DNA of 64,000 nt, taken from the NCBI RefSeq assembly GCF_003144115.1, contig NW_020312002.1, forward strand, positions 860,750 to 924,749, given 5' to 3'. This stretch comes from Tilletiopsis washingtonensis. Lineage: Eukaryota > Basidiomycota > Exobasidiomycetes > Entylomatales. The position numbers and the translations under genes are program-made. The first letter of the stretch is position 1, and every line of letters starts with the position of its first letter. Shown here piece after piece: positions 1 through 10,952 of this stretch. The notes beneath the pieces are model-generated. The model saw only the letters and a program-made list of their open reading frames with translations, had not been told where the DNA came from and did not search any database.

Positions 1-640
1 CGCCACAGTGGCCCTGTGTGCAGCCAGTGCCATACGCCGCCTGGGCGCTGCTGTTGATGCCTTGGCTGAGAATGTTGTCAAGGCGCAGTGCATCCTGGCT
101 GTGTATGTCACTGGACTGCATCACATCTCCCCAGCACATGCTGCCTCTGCGCCCATTGCTGCCCTCCCACTGTCCCCCAAGGGCAGCAATTCAGAGATGT
201 GGCTGCCACTGGCTGAAGCAGATGTGCATGGGCAGCAGGGAGATGCTCCCAGCCTGGCTCTGCTACCGCCTGGTTATCTTCTGCACATTGGTTCCCTCCA
301 TTGTCCTCCCTACAGTCATCCCCACAGACATCTGCATCTGCCATGTTGCCCATCCTGTCCTCAAAGCACCTGACCCAGTCTGCATCAAACTCCATGTCAA
401 GAGCTTCAGCTCCTGCCTGAGCCGCTTCTTCTGCATCTACCTCTTGCCACTATTGGACTCACCCATCAGAGGATGCCATCCTCATCACGGTAGAACCCTG
501 CTGGGATGAACTCCATTTTGAGGATAGCAGTCTAGGTGGGCCTGCCATGTGATCCAGATGTATGGGGAAGGTTGACTGCATCATGCCCCTGCTGGCCTGC
601 CCCACAAGTGAGTCCCACACCCCTGCCTTCCCACCTGCCC

Positions 641-698
641 CACCATGGGAGTCCTGAGTCTCAAATCTCAAGTCCCAAGTCCAGAGTCCCCAGTCCCG
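641..698. repeat. Degenerate heptamer repeat
   Basis: Successive variants of AGTCCCA/AGTCCAG/AGTCCCC can be read by eye. This is a small, diverged simple repeat with no sign of a functional role. Confidence 0.5.
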
Positions 699-1147
699 CA
701 CCTCTGCCAGCCTGCCTGCCCCCCTAAGGCCCTCGGTGCCCAAGGCCCGCACAGCGGCATGCCGGCACTGCCTTGGGCCACCCAGCTCCGCTGCTGCACT
801 GCCAGCCTGCCAAACTCCCTCCATGCCACTGCCCACCTGCCCACCACTCACCACAACACAGACAGAGACTGAGGAGGGCTGCAAGGCAAGTGCCAGGTTG
901 ACGAGTGCCGGGTTGACGGTGATTTAGGAGGGAGGGGGTTGATGGTGGTCCAGGAAGGGCTGCAGTGTGCCTGGCTGCAATTGCGCACAGCAAGCTGCGG
1001 CGTGGAGTGGACTGCGGCGCCAGGCCACACCATGCCAGCCTTTCCTTCTCAAATAATCTCCCGCACGCACTGGGCGCTGGGGCAGTTGTACCCGCAAAGC
1101 CGCGCGCCATTGCGGCGCTGCGGCGCTGCCCAAGGCGGGCGCAAGGG

Positions 1148-1204
1148 GCCGCTCCAGATATGGAGCAGGAATGGCTGCCCCTGCCGCTCCATATCTGGAG
1201 CGGC
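1148..1204. repeat. Perfect 19-bp inverted repeat, 19-nt spacer
   Basis: Arms 1148-1166 and 1186-1204 are exact reverse complements (left arm GCCGCTCCAGATATGGAGC). The pairing stops at once on both sides. Each arm also contains a smaller CTCCA/TGGAG palindrome. It could form a hairpin or cruciform, or be the remnant of a mobile-element end. No target-site duplication is obvious next to it. Confidence 0.8.
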
Positions 1205-1383
1205 GCGCTCCTGCAGCTCTCCCTCCCCCCACCACCTGCACGCCGCACCACAATGCCTGCCGCCCGCCGCGTCTGCGTCTGCTCTCCTGGCTCTCCTCTC
1301 CGGCCCCTGCTAACTCCCCTGTCCCCCCCAGAACCGCTTGCCCTCGACGCCTCCCCGCCGCTGCACTCACTTGCTTGCCAGAA

Positions 1384-1906
1384 GCTTGTCGCCTATCAAG
1401 GCTTCTGAGGCACAGCTGGAGCACGCCAAGGCTTAAGCTGCCAAGGGCAACCTGGTTGCACGCCTGATGCTACTTGGTGCTAGCGTGTCAGAGGTGAGAC
1501 TACCACAGCTTCAGCCTGCCATCCAACTCAGGCTAACAAATGCTGTACACAGGCCATGTGCCACGTCTCAGAGCAGTCCAAGCTCAATGCTGCTGTGGCT
1601 ACTCAGGTTGCCAAGAACTGCACAGCAGCTGACGCACAGCTCATCAAGACACGCACTGCAGCCACCATGCTGCACCTCAAGAACTTGAGTGCCAAGCACA
1701 CTGAGTGGGCTGAGGAGTGCCACCTGGATGCAGAGGCCCAGGCTGCAGAGCGCCACATGGACGCAGAGGCCCATGCTACACCGCAGGCCTTCTACTGGTC
1801 CAGTGTTCAGCAAATTGGCCATATAGTTGCCGCGCACATGAACGCCACCAAGCCTCTCCCTGCCACTGCACCTGCTGAGGCCAAAGAGGTGGCACCTGGA
1901 ATCTAA
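1384..1906 (+). pseudogene. Exon relic, helical/coiled-coil-like protein
   Basis: Two stretches join across a convincing intron (donor GTGAGAC at 1494, acceptor ACACAG ending at 1552) and keep one reading frame. They encode a lysine/alanine/glutamine-rich helical segment of about 150 residues that ends at a TAA at 1904-1906. The upstream exon is broken by an in-frame TAA near 1432. Codons end mostly in G or C, as in a real gene. The family is not recognised, and no start codon or upstream exon is convincing. It is probably a decayed element or duplicated gene. Confidence 0.4.
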
Positions 1907-2124
1907 TTGACAGGCACTGCGCCTGTGTCCTCCTTCTTCATGCAGGGCTCCTCTCACATTCTTATCAGGCAACCTGACACAAAAGCTAGAGCAAAAGGTC
2001 AAAAGGCCTGCTTGTAAAGACCCTTGTCTGCAGAAGCAGGAGCAGGTCTGCATGCAGCTGACAAAGCTCAGGCAGCGAGAGGGGAAGGATGAGCACAGCA
2101 GCGCATCTGCGCCTCTTGCGCTGG

Positions 2125-2534
2125 CAAGGGGATGATGCCAGAGCAGAAGGAAGCCAGCTGCGCGTACTGTGAGAAGCAAAAGGCGGAGGGCACAACATAC
2201 AAGGTCACCCCTTAACAGTCAAAGAAGTACTGCAAGACTTACACCGCGCTGGGCATTGAGTACAGGGGGCCAGAGCAGAACTGGCAGTACTACCTGACCG
2301 CCAAAGGAATGGGTCAGGCCTGGGCAGTGGACAAGAAGCGGTGCGGCCGCAAGTTGCGCAGCAAGGGCACTTGCTTCTACTTCTTGCCACTGCCCAATGG
2401 CAGGCCCACTGCACTTGACGCGCTGCAGGAGGCAAAGCCTGCAATCAAGACCACACTTGACGCGCCAGCTGTGCAGGGGGTGGAGTGCGTGAAGCGCAAC
2501 TTGCTGCCAGGCTGCTGGATGCATGAATGGGACA
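2125..2534 (+). pseudogene. Exon relic with CxxC motif, one in-frame stop
   Basis: A plus-strand frame of about 136 codons runs up to a good splice donor (GTGAGTC at 2535). It has a CAYC motif and a second Cys further on, followed by a basic patch and an aromatic-rich segment, suggesting a small zinc-binding fold. It is interrupted by one TAA near 2214, which a single C-to-T change of CAA would give. The protein is not recognised. Confidence 0.4.
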
Positions 2535-2535
2535 A

Positions 2536-5500
2536 GGTGAGTCTAACCCCTGCCTTGGCTTTGCTGTTGGGCAAACAGAGTAGCATCTTCACACAGTGAG
2601 AGGGGCAAACAGCAGACTTGACATGCCAAGGTTAATGCACCTGGCCTTGTCATTGTTGGCTGCTGTAGACTGTCAGCACAAAGTACTTGCGCAGCACACT
2701 TGCACAGTGTGTGGGCATCTGCTTGAGTCTGACACATATAATTCAAGCAGATCAGTACATTGCAGTGCAGCGCAACTCCCGCGGCCCCAGTTAATCAGAT
2801 GGAGCAATTGGTCCATAGCAAGAGATGGCGCGTGCTGCAATGCCGGTGCAGGTTTGTTGGCTGACACCCAGCAATGGCTTGACAGCAGTGCGGCTGCACC
2901 AGCCTAGGCTGCAGATGACAAGGCAGCACCTTGAGGGGCAGACAATGATGCAGCCTCTTGAGGCGCACATGTCAACACAGCACTTTGAGGCTCAGCTTGG
3001 AGCTGGCGTGGCTACTTTCCACTTCTACTTCTTCTGCCAGCACAACAAGGGGCCGGTAGCAGCTGACAAGGGGCCGGCAGCAGCACCAGCCAACAAGTGG
3101 CTGGCAGCGGCTGCGCCAGCCAACAACCCTGACGCCGCCGCCTGGGCACGCGTACAGGGCAGCATGCAGCAGCGTGGCAAGGGGAGATGCTCAGAGAGAG
3201 GAGAAGAGGAGGAGGCTGGAATGCAGCAAGACAGGGGTGAGGAGGATGGGGTGGGAAAGGAAGGGGCGGCAGCAGGCAAGGCAACAGTTTTGTAGAGCAG
3301 GCCAGCACAGCAGCAAGCAGGAGGCAACACCCAGCGGGAGAGGCCCATCAGGGGGCAAAGCGCCTTGGCGCACAACGCCTCTGCTGGAGCGGCTGTGTTG
3401 GTATGGGCAGCTGTGGCCTGTCTGTGGGCCTGCTTGCGCCCACCACCTTGCCTGCTTGCACTGCGCTACGCCCTCTGCCTCAACCCTGCCTGGTGGCCAC
3501 ACCTCCTCCTCTGCCCACGTCATCCCACACCCTTGCTGCCATGTTGCCTGCAGCGCCCACTGGAGGCGCATCTGGGTTGGCTGGCCAGGCCATTGCTGTT
3601 TTGTTGCACAGCCAAGCCATTGCAAGCCCATTGGCCAGCCAGGCCACTGCAAGCTTGTGAGTCAAGCATTGGCGCCGCATTGCAACTTGGCAGCCTTGTT
3701 GATGGACATTGTGCAAGCAGCAGCGCTGCACCTGGAGGGCACTGGCCTTGCAGACACGTTGTCTGGCAGCTCATCTGCCTCTGGACGCAAGCAGGAGGAG
3801 TTCAAGCTGCACATTTTACTGCATGTACCAAAATTGGCTGCAATGTGCGCTTTGCTGTCAAATGTTGGGAATCAAATGTTGGGATGTACGCAAGAGGAAA
3901 GAGACACTGCATCTTGCTGAGCATGATGCCAACAATCATGCTGCTTTGCTAACTGCCTTGCAAAGCGTGGACCGGTTGAGTGGACCAAGATCATTGTGCG
4001 GCCCTCCCTGCCAGGTATGGTCTTCAGTCAGAATGTGTCCTGGAGGCCCTTGCGCCATGCTTTCTGATGCTGCTCAACAGCATGCTGGGTGACAGAGGTA
4101 GAGGCTACGCCATGCCAAGCGGCATCAAGATCACCCTCTATTGTCATGCAGCAGCCAGCCTGGCCCCTGCGCTGCGTCCCATTGTCTCTCTCTTTGTGAA
4201 GAGCGTGAGTGCACAACTGCCTGCAGAGAGAGTCAAGATGCTGCTGCCAAATTCCTGCTCTGACTCAACTTCCTCACACAAGAAAAACCCAAGATCTGTC
4301 AGAAAGAGTTGCAGCCTCAGGCCTTGACGGGCAACTCACCCAGATGCAAGCCATGCACAAAGTTGACTGGCATGTTGCAGACAGGACTCCAGTATGACAG
4401 CAAGTAGACAATGGAGAAGCAAGCGCCTGTGGCAATATAGTGGCATGTCAGACTGGCAAACATTGTGAGCCTTGGTGCTGCAAGCAATGCTGCCGCATGG
4501 TAAGCAGGGTTGCAGCTCTGCATTGCAGCAGCTGCGCACAGCAGCAGCTTGAGATGCAGGCAAAGTTTTTGCCAGGGCCCAGCTGCAACTGTGCAACAAG
4601 AGGTGCAAAGGCAAGCCGCCAATCTTGGTGCGCTTGATACAATTTTGATTGAACACATGCAGCCACCTTGACAAGGCATTTACACCCGTGCAATCTGTCA
4701 GGTACATCAATTGCTCACTGCCACTACGCAGCCCACACTCTGCAAACCCCTTCTCCAGGCCCAAGCTTCATGCATTAACTCCCTTGCGTCACTAATATGA
4801 CTTTCCTGACGCACCTCAACACTGTACTCATCAATCTGCATCCTGTGCAACCTTCATGTCTGGTGCCTGACCTGGTGTGAGCGCCGCTGTGTATGTTGAG
4901 ACAGCATACAAGGGTGTCTGTGCCCCCTTCCCCTTGATGTGACTGGTGCTGTGCAAGGCGCACAAGGTCCAAACAGGGAGCACTCTCTTCTGGGTGCTGG
5001 CGCACATGGGAGAATTGCTGCCAGAGCGCAGCCAACAGCCATCTCAAGCTGATGCATCATGCTGCGCTCTAGGCATGCTGCAGAATCAGTGGCACAGCCA
5101 AAGAAGTGATACGCTGAACCAGCATTGTTCTTTTGTGCATCCCTACATGCCCTTGAGCAGGACCAAGCTGTAGATGACAAGGCTGTTGGCGCAACTGCTG
5201 GCCAGCTTGAGAGCGGCTTTGCGCATTGCTTCCGTAATTGTCTCCTTGAAGAGCTGGCCCAGATGCTCCAGCGCATTGATGAGATGCTTGCACACTGCAG
5301 CGCATGCACAGGCTGCTATGGAGGTAAAGGCAGAGACCAAGATGGTGGGCAAGGTGATGGAGGCAGGAACAGCCAATGCAGCGTCCCTGCTGCTGGCAGT
5401 GCCAGTGCCAAGCACAAGAGAGTGCAGGCGCAAGTTGAGTGGCGCAATTCAGCAAGAGTGAAATCCACCTGATGTGCTGTTTACGGCTGGAGAGCAAGTT

Positions 5501-6138
5501 TAGCTGTGTGCTAAGCCAAGCAAGACTGCAGACTCACCAGTGCAGCTGCAGAGGAGATTGAGTAGACGCTCCATGTCCTACGCTACATAGGATGTGCACC
5601 AGGCCACCACATTGCTGACGCACTGCTGCCCTGCAGGCCTTGAACTTAAGCAACCAACTGTAACTACTACATTGCACTTCCAGATGTGCTGTGGCCTGCA
5701 GTTGTAATGGCTCTGCAGCGCCACACAACCGTCATGCGCTCTACATTGCTGATGCAACAAATGCTAGACAACAGGTGCAGCTGGAACAGAATGGAGACAG
5801 CAAGTGGATTTGGCACACCCACACAGCAACTGACAAGGCAGCTCTAGGGCACAGCTGCACCCCTTTCCTGCCTGCTTCACCTCTCCCTGCTGCAGCTACA
5901 GAGGCTGCAATCTGCAGATGTTGCCATGTAGCTCAAAGCTTGCCAAATCTACTGCAACAGCAATGATGTGAGTGGGACATGGAAAGAGAGACCTGCCAAC
6001 AATGTACCTCCTTGCACTCCACAGGGCGCAGGTACCCCTTGCATGTGTTGTTGACCTGCGCCATGTAGGGGTGTGTGGGGCACATATGCCGTCACCAGCT
6101 GGACGCATCCCAGCTGTGAGTGTGCAAGCGCTGGCAGA
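2536..6138. other. No gene recognised; hypermutated stretch
   Basis: Only short open frames are present, none with a recognisable family. A plus-strand frame at 5125-5472 (115 codons) has a plausible helical segment but no supported start or splice sites. Local short repeats occur around 3040-3125 (GGGGCCGG-type) and 3570-3660 (GCCAGCCAGG-type). Confidence 0.5.
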
Positions 6139-6139
6139 A

Positions 6140-6348
6140 AGGTCTCTGGCGCCAACAACATCAATGGCTGGCACAACAAGGCAGGGTCAGGCAGCATGCT
6201 CCAGGACAAGAAGGCAACGCGGCGCACAGACAGTCACTTCCTTCAGCTGTACAGCCAACAACTGCTTGAGGGCACCTGTCTTCTGCACATCAAGGCCATT
6301 GGCTTGCCCCACAAGCGCTTCATGGGGCTGCAGGACAGCGTGTCAAAG
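6140..6348 (+). pseudogene. Internal exon relic
   Basis: About 70 codons are open between a possible acceptor (GGCAG ending near 6139) and a good donor (GTGAGTG at 6349). The residues are balanced and look like protein: an NNINGWHN stretch, then a basic helix and an HFLQLYSQQLL segment. No family is recognised. No flanking exons could be joined, so it is treated as part of a decayed gene. Confidence 0.35.
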
Positions 6349-6458
6349 GTGAGTGTAGAGCTGTAGGCAGCACTTTACTGGAGCGCTTTTGCTGTCGTCA
6401 TGACAACAAGGCAGTTGTATACTGCAGCACCGCAGATGTCAGCAAAAGCAAGCAGCAT

Positions 6459-6536
6459 GAGCAGGCAGCAAGGGCAGGCAGCAAGCGCAGGCAGCAAGAG
6501 TGGGCAGCGCAGGCGCACAACAAGAGCAGGCAGGCC
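6459..6536. repeat. 13-bp minisatellite, six units
   Basis: Six consecutive 13-bp units, consensus GAGCAGGCAGCAA, with the last three diverged. It lies inside the hypermutated domain and has no associated gene. Confidence 0.75.
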
Positions 6537-6890
6537 AGGCATGTGTATGTGCGCTGCAAGACATGCAGGCAAACTCCTGACAAGAGCTAATGGCCACTAA
6601 TCTATCTATCCAAGGCAAGCAGTAGGATGCCATGTTGATGATCTACCATGCTGCCTGCCAAACAATGGCTTGCGTGGCTGCCCACGCATGCAAGCTCTTT
6701 GGGCTCCTGGCGCTGAGGCAGCAGCAGCAGTAGCAGCAGCGCAGCAGCAGCGGCAGTCTCACCTCAAGAACAAGAATTGCAAACAACTTGCGCACAAGAC
6801 ACTGGCACCTGACAGACCACGCCTTGTCAACAGTGTGCAGCACCTACAGCAGGTCAGGGTCAGCACAATCACGCGTTGCGCATGCACTAC

Positions 6891-8064
6891 TCACAGGTCC
6901 AGCATCCCACAGCACAAGGAGATTGGTACAGAGGCCGGAGCAAGGGATCTGTTGGGCTTGCGTGTCTCCTTGTAGACAAGCATGCAGTGGCAGCGCTGCT
7001 TCTTTGCCTTCTTGGGAGCCTTGTGGTTTTGGCGGCGCTGCCAGACATTCATGCTCATGTTGCTGTAGACAAGGGTGCACGCTGCTGCTGTTACCAGCGT
7101 GCTCTCAAAGCACATTGCGTACACACCACCGCACTTCTTAGGTTCATTCTGGATGCCGCAAAGCTTGTCCAGCAGCTTGTTCAGCTTGTGTAGAACTCAA
7201 GTTAGATATGTAAGAAGAAGAGACCTCAAGGCACTTGCTCAATGCGCTTGCTTGTTGACAAGACACGTTGCTGACCCTTATCCTGCCTGGCAGCACCTAC
7301 TCACAATGCATTGCCCTGTGGATAAGTGCTGCGGCAGATGTCAAAAAGCTTGCGCGTGCGGTTCTCAAAGCTGCCAATGAACTCTGCCAAGGGCATCTTG
7401 ATGTACTCCTCCAGCCAGTAGCAGCAGGATTCAACAATTGCGCCGCCTATGCCAAGCGTCAGCAAGAGCTTGAGCATGCGCAGCAACAATCTCAAGCATG
7501 CACCAACTGAAGCAAGCTTGACCATGCGCTGAGGATGACAGGTTCAAGCATGCGCCAAGCAGGACGTGCTTGAGTGCGCGCACCAACAGCGGCCTGCAAG
7601 AGTAAGCTCAAGCATGCATCAACAGTGGCAAGCAAGAGCACATGCGCCAACAATGGCAAGCTTGAGCATGCACTGGGAATGGCATGCGCACAGAGAGAGG
7701 CCCACTCCAGCATGTGTGCCAAGGACAGGACAGCAAGCTCCAGCAGCGCACGCGCATGCGCCCGCCAGCAGCTTGAGATGTTGGACGCGCGCGCACATGT
7801 GTTGCCAGCCGCTCAAGACGCCAGATGCTGTTCCACGGCAGCAAGCTCAATTCACCCTTGGGAATTGGCCAGAGGCAATGCTCCTTCAGCTTGACAAGGT
7901 ACAGCTTGTCCCAGTGCATCATGTGAGCAGTGGAAGGCATTCATTCCCATGCTCACTGCTCTTCTGCGCTTGCATCTGTACGCCAAGCTGTACCTTTCCA
8001 ACCCCTGCTTGAGGACTGCTTGCTGCAACATAGTGGTCTTTTCAATTGTAGTGTACCATTGCAT
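6891..8064 (-). pseudogene. Decayed minus-strand multi-exon gene
   Basis: Three minus-strand stretches look protein-coding: 8064 down to about 7920, 7525-7301, and about 7190-6891. The first is basic and helical, beginning MQWYTTIEK. The second carries a WLEEYIKMPLAEF segment. The third has an MSMNVWQRRQNHK basic patch. The frame shifts between 7940 and 7850, stops separate the segments, and the degenerate repeats at 7455-7700 lie between them. No transposase or helicase motif was recognised. It is likely a relic of a mobile element. Confidence 0.35.
7455..7700. repeat. Degenerate CAAGCATGC-rich repeat cluster
   Basis: The word TCAAGCATGC or its reverse-like form GCTTGAGCATGC recurs at irregular 25-50 bp spacing, with accompanying CCAACA(G/A)TGGCAAGC. 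The units are too diverged and irregular for an array of functional repeats. Confidence 0.5.
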
Positions 8065-8783
8065 GCAGCAAGCATGTAAGAACAGGCGTCAATCCCTGCA
8101 TGGTCAGCCTGCCAACAAGCACATGCTCAATGTTGTGCAACCAGAGAGCAATGGTTGACATGGAGCCATGTTCAGACCAAAGGATGTTGCTTGTCTCATT
8201 TGCAGGGCCAAGCTATGTGGGTGACGCAAGCATCTACAGGTCAGAGCAGAAAAGAGCATGCAGGAAAGAAGGGGTTGCTTGCCATCCTGCGCTGGCACAA
8301 ATTCACACTCACTGCACATGCGCCTGCACGCAGCTCTTCTCAAGACAGATCAATCAAATGCAACTGCATTCAGATCCGTCTGCTTGTGCGCAAGAATGGA
8401 AGCGCAAGCAGCAAGCAGATGTCAGGCGCATTGCCTGGCTTCTGCTTGCATCTGCGTGCTGTGCAAGTGTCAAACAGGCAGATGCGCTGCATATTCATGC
8501 TGCAGCATGGGATCACTGGCTGCCCAAGCTGCTCTCACTCAGCATGCTGCAGCTGATTATATCAATGACAAGGTAGAGGGTGTGCGTGGTAGGACAGTTG
8601 CCTTGGATGAAGTTGGAGACGTCTGACAGTCATTGGCAGATTTGTCACTCTGAGTTGCTCTACCCCTCAGAGACTGCCTTGTTGTTTGCAGTGCTGTTGC
8701 TGTGCAGTGCTGAACAAGTGCATGCGTGAGAAGCAGGGCGCTAGACGCAGCAGCTTGAAGACATACATGCCATGGAGGACATG

Positions 8784-9041
8784 TCAGAGTAGTTGGCCTC
8801 CAGAATCAATGTCCCTGTTGTGGTTGCTGTGGAGGGGTGCAGAGCGCAAGCATGTGAGCAGATGAGCCACTGGGCGCAAGAGCCAGCATGCACTGTCTAT
8901 GAAGGAGTGCATAGCCGCAGCCAGATGGCCAATGAGGCCAACTTTGCGCTTCTGCAGCTGCTCTGTCCAGTGGTTGCGCTTCTTGGGAAGAGCGGCTGCC
9001 GTGACCTCAAAGTCAGGTAGCAGCTGTAGCTCACTGCCCAA
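8784..9041 (-). pseudogene. Minus-strand exon relic
   Basis: An 85-codon open frame with protein-like composition: a basic WTEQLQKRK stretch, then a hydrophobic helix. It ends in a stop at 8784-8786. No family is recognised and no splice partner was found. It may belong to the same decayed element as the minus-strand exons at 6.9-8.1 kb. Confidence 0.3.
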
Positions 9042-9316
9042 CCCCGCTCTGTACCACTGGCTGGTCCAGAGCTACCATGAGCAACTGCAGCATGTGGGAG
9101 CCCATTTGCCTGCTCTGCTTATCAGACTCTCCAAAGACTGCCAGCCTGCTGTTGTCTCCCAGGCTGTGTGCGTGAGAGATGGTGTGTGGCGCAAGCAGTA
9201 GACGGCATTCTACTTCTGCAAGGTGCAGTGCAGGCAGGGCTGCTCTGCTGCTTTCTCCATCACTGCCTTGTTGCTCCCTTCATTGCCCAACCAGGTTGCA
9301 CAATTGCCAATCTACC

Positions 9317-9876
9317 ATGAGTGTAGTGTCAGGCAGACCCAGCAACAATCCCAGGCACAAGCATACAGGAGATCACAGCTTGGGCAGCAAGCTGCGCAAG
9401 TGTCCCTTGCACAAGGCAACAAGAAGCAACAAGCCAGCAAGGGACAACAAGGCTGCTGCAGCAGCAGCGGCCAAGAAGATGGAGGACAAGCACTGGCACC
9501 ACTTCAAAACCATGGCGTCTAGCTGTAAGGGGATTCTGCAGCTGGCAGGGTGAGTGGCAAGCAGCTGTCTTGAGTCTTGCATCCTGCAGCATGCACTTGT
9601 CACAGCCTGGTGCTGACCCCACTCCCAAGCCTGCCACCTCACCTGACTGCAGCTCCCTATCACAGAGGCAGACTGAGCAGCCTGGCGCAAGCTGCCAGAG
9701 CCGCAGCCTGAGGAGATTGAGATCAAGGATGCATGTAGGATTCACTGGGATAATCCTGATGCAAGCGTGCTCAAGCAGATTGTTGACTCCATCAGCCCAG
9801 AAGAGCTCAGGCCCCTGGCTTAGGATGCTACCAGGCTCAAGAGGCTTGAACAGGCATGGGTGGTATGCCAGCAGAT
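9317..9876 (+). pseudogene. Two-exon relic with C-to-T stop codons
   Basis: A first open stretch (9317-9549) is lysine/alanine-rich with a KKMEDKHWHHFKTM segment and ends at a GTGAGTG donor. A second starts after a CTATCACAG acceptor (exon from 9666) and runs to a GTGAGTG donor at 9877. It carries an acidic segment (EEIEIKDACRIHWDNPD) and a helix. The second exon contains a TGA near its start and a TAG at about 9821; both are one C-to-T step from Arg CGA and Gln CAG. The codon pattern is good but the family is not recognised. Confidence 0.45.
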
Positions 9877-10263
9877 GTGAGTGATTGACACAGAGCAAGC
9901 AGCTTCAGCTGCTTCATGCGCAATCCTCCCCCTCAGCATCTGTCACTGTTGCTGTGCAGGCCAGCAGAGGCAAAGGGAATTGAGGGACCTTGTGCGCAAT
10001 TCTAGCTGCTGCTCCTGTACAAATCTACTGGCAGCATCAGCATTGTGAGGCTGCACCCTTTGGCTAATGCTTGTGAAGGCCAGGTCACTCCTGTGCTGCA
10101 GAAGTGAGGTGCCTGTTATGGCTGCGCCTGCCAGGCCAGCGCTGTCCTTCATGCAGCGTGCCATGTCACATGAGCCTCTTGGCTACAGCAGGGATTGCAG
10201 ATACTGCTGCAATAGCTGAGGTTGTAATGCGCTCTCCAGCACAATGCTGCTACTGCAATGACA

Positions 10264-10632
10264 ATGCCATGCAAGGACATGTACCTGCCTGGGAGCTGCT
10301 GGCGCTACACAGTGTGGGCGCTAGCAAACAACATAGAAGCAGGAACAGGAGTGTTCTTGCTGCCTCCCTGCGCCAGCAAGATGCAGCAGTCTTGGGCAAT
10401 CTTGGCTCCAACCCTATTCAAGCATATCTCCAACTCTGGCCTCAGCCTGGCCAATTATGCTGCACTCTACCTGCTCTTTGGCATTGAAGCCAATATTGCT
10501 GCTAACATCTGCACTGCACTTCAGTTCCAACTGCACATCATGGCATCAACTAGCAAGGCTGAGTGTGCTGCAGCAAGCAAGACCCAAGACAGAGCTGCAA
10601 TGGTCTTGGTCTGTGTCCATCTGCTTGACTGA
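10264..10632 (+). pseudogene. Exon relic or small hypothetical ORF
   Basis: An open frame of about 122 codons just before the composition boundary. It is rich in Ala, Leu and Asn with several hydrophobic helices, and ends at a TGA at 10630-10632. It uses third-position C and A in the style of the hypermutated domain rather than of the genes downstream. No family is recognised and no promoter or start context is convincing. Confidence 0.3.
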
Positions 10633-10857
10633 TCCTCACTGATCTTTCTGGCGCACTCTCTGCCCCACCAGCGTGCGCTCCCATTCAAGACTCAAGCATG
10701 TCACAAACAATCAGCATTGCTCAACATGTGCAGCACCACATGCTGAACGCATCTGACCGTCGATTGTCTGTCGCCGGTCATGTACGCAACCGCCGGCGGC
10801 ATCAGCATCGCTCTTTGGTGGGTTGGGGGCTGTGGCGCGGCCGCAAGCAAAAAGAAT

Positions 10858-10952
10858 CTCTCTGGCCGGGAATCGAACCCGGGTCTGGACCGCCGAAGCG
10901 ATGGACATGCCGTAATGACAAGGTCCCGTCATAACCCCTAAACTACCAAAGA
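10858..10952 (-). tRNA. tRNA-Asp (anticodon GUC) with a 23-nt intron
   Basis: On the minus strand the 7-bp acceptor stem (TCTTTGG with CCAGAGA) pairs with one G-U wobble. The discriminator base is G, as usual for Asp. The D arm and a GGTTCGATTCC B box are intact. The anticodon stem GGACC/GGTCC frames a TTGTCA...C loop, giving anticodon GTC. A 23-nt intron lies at the canonical position after base 37. The gene sits about 100 bp inside GC-rich DNA, right where the TCG-depleted domain ends, so it may act as a chromatin boundary as well as a tRNA gene. Confidence 0.93.

Larger units (their letters stand above)
1..1379. other. Gene-poor stretch, mixed composition
   Basis: No convincing gene. From about 700 to 1400 the DNA is GC-rich and still contains TCG and CGA trinucleotides, unlike the sequence that follows. 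It holds a degenerate 7-bp repeat (about 641-698, core AGTCCCA) and a perfect inverted repeat (1148-1204). Short open frames overlap on both strands without codon bias or splice signals. Confidence 0.5.
1420..10750. other. TCG/CGA-depleted, hypermutated repeat-like domain
   Basis: Read by eye, TCG and CGA are almost absent here (none between 3901 and 4500), while other CpG contexts such as ACG, GCG and CCG persist and TTG/CAA are abundant. The genes from 10.8 kb on are full of TCG and CGA. This is the footprint expected of C-to-T mutation targeted at TCG on both strands, as in RIP-like hypermutation reported for Microbotryum and relatives. Only broken exons remain. The domain is most simply a mutated transposon or subtelomeric repeat block. 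Confidence 0.65.

Noticed and set aside
7455-7700. Possible CRISPR-like array of CAAGCATGC repeats
   Set aside because: Repeats are diverged, irregularly spaced and on both orientations, and the host is eukaryotic. It is a degenerate minisatellite at best.
1-10750. Left domain as a centromere or as the opposite chromosome end
   Set aside because: No telomere repeat is present at the start and nothing in the window shows centromere identity. The domain simply runs off the left edge.
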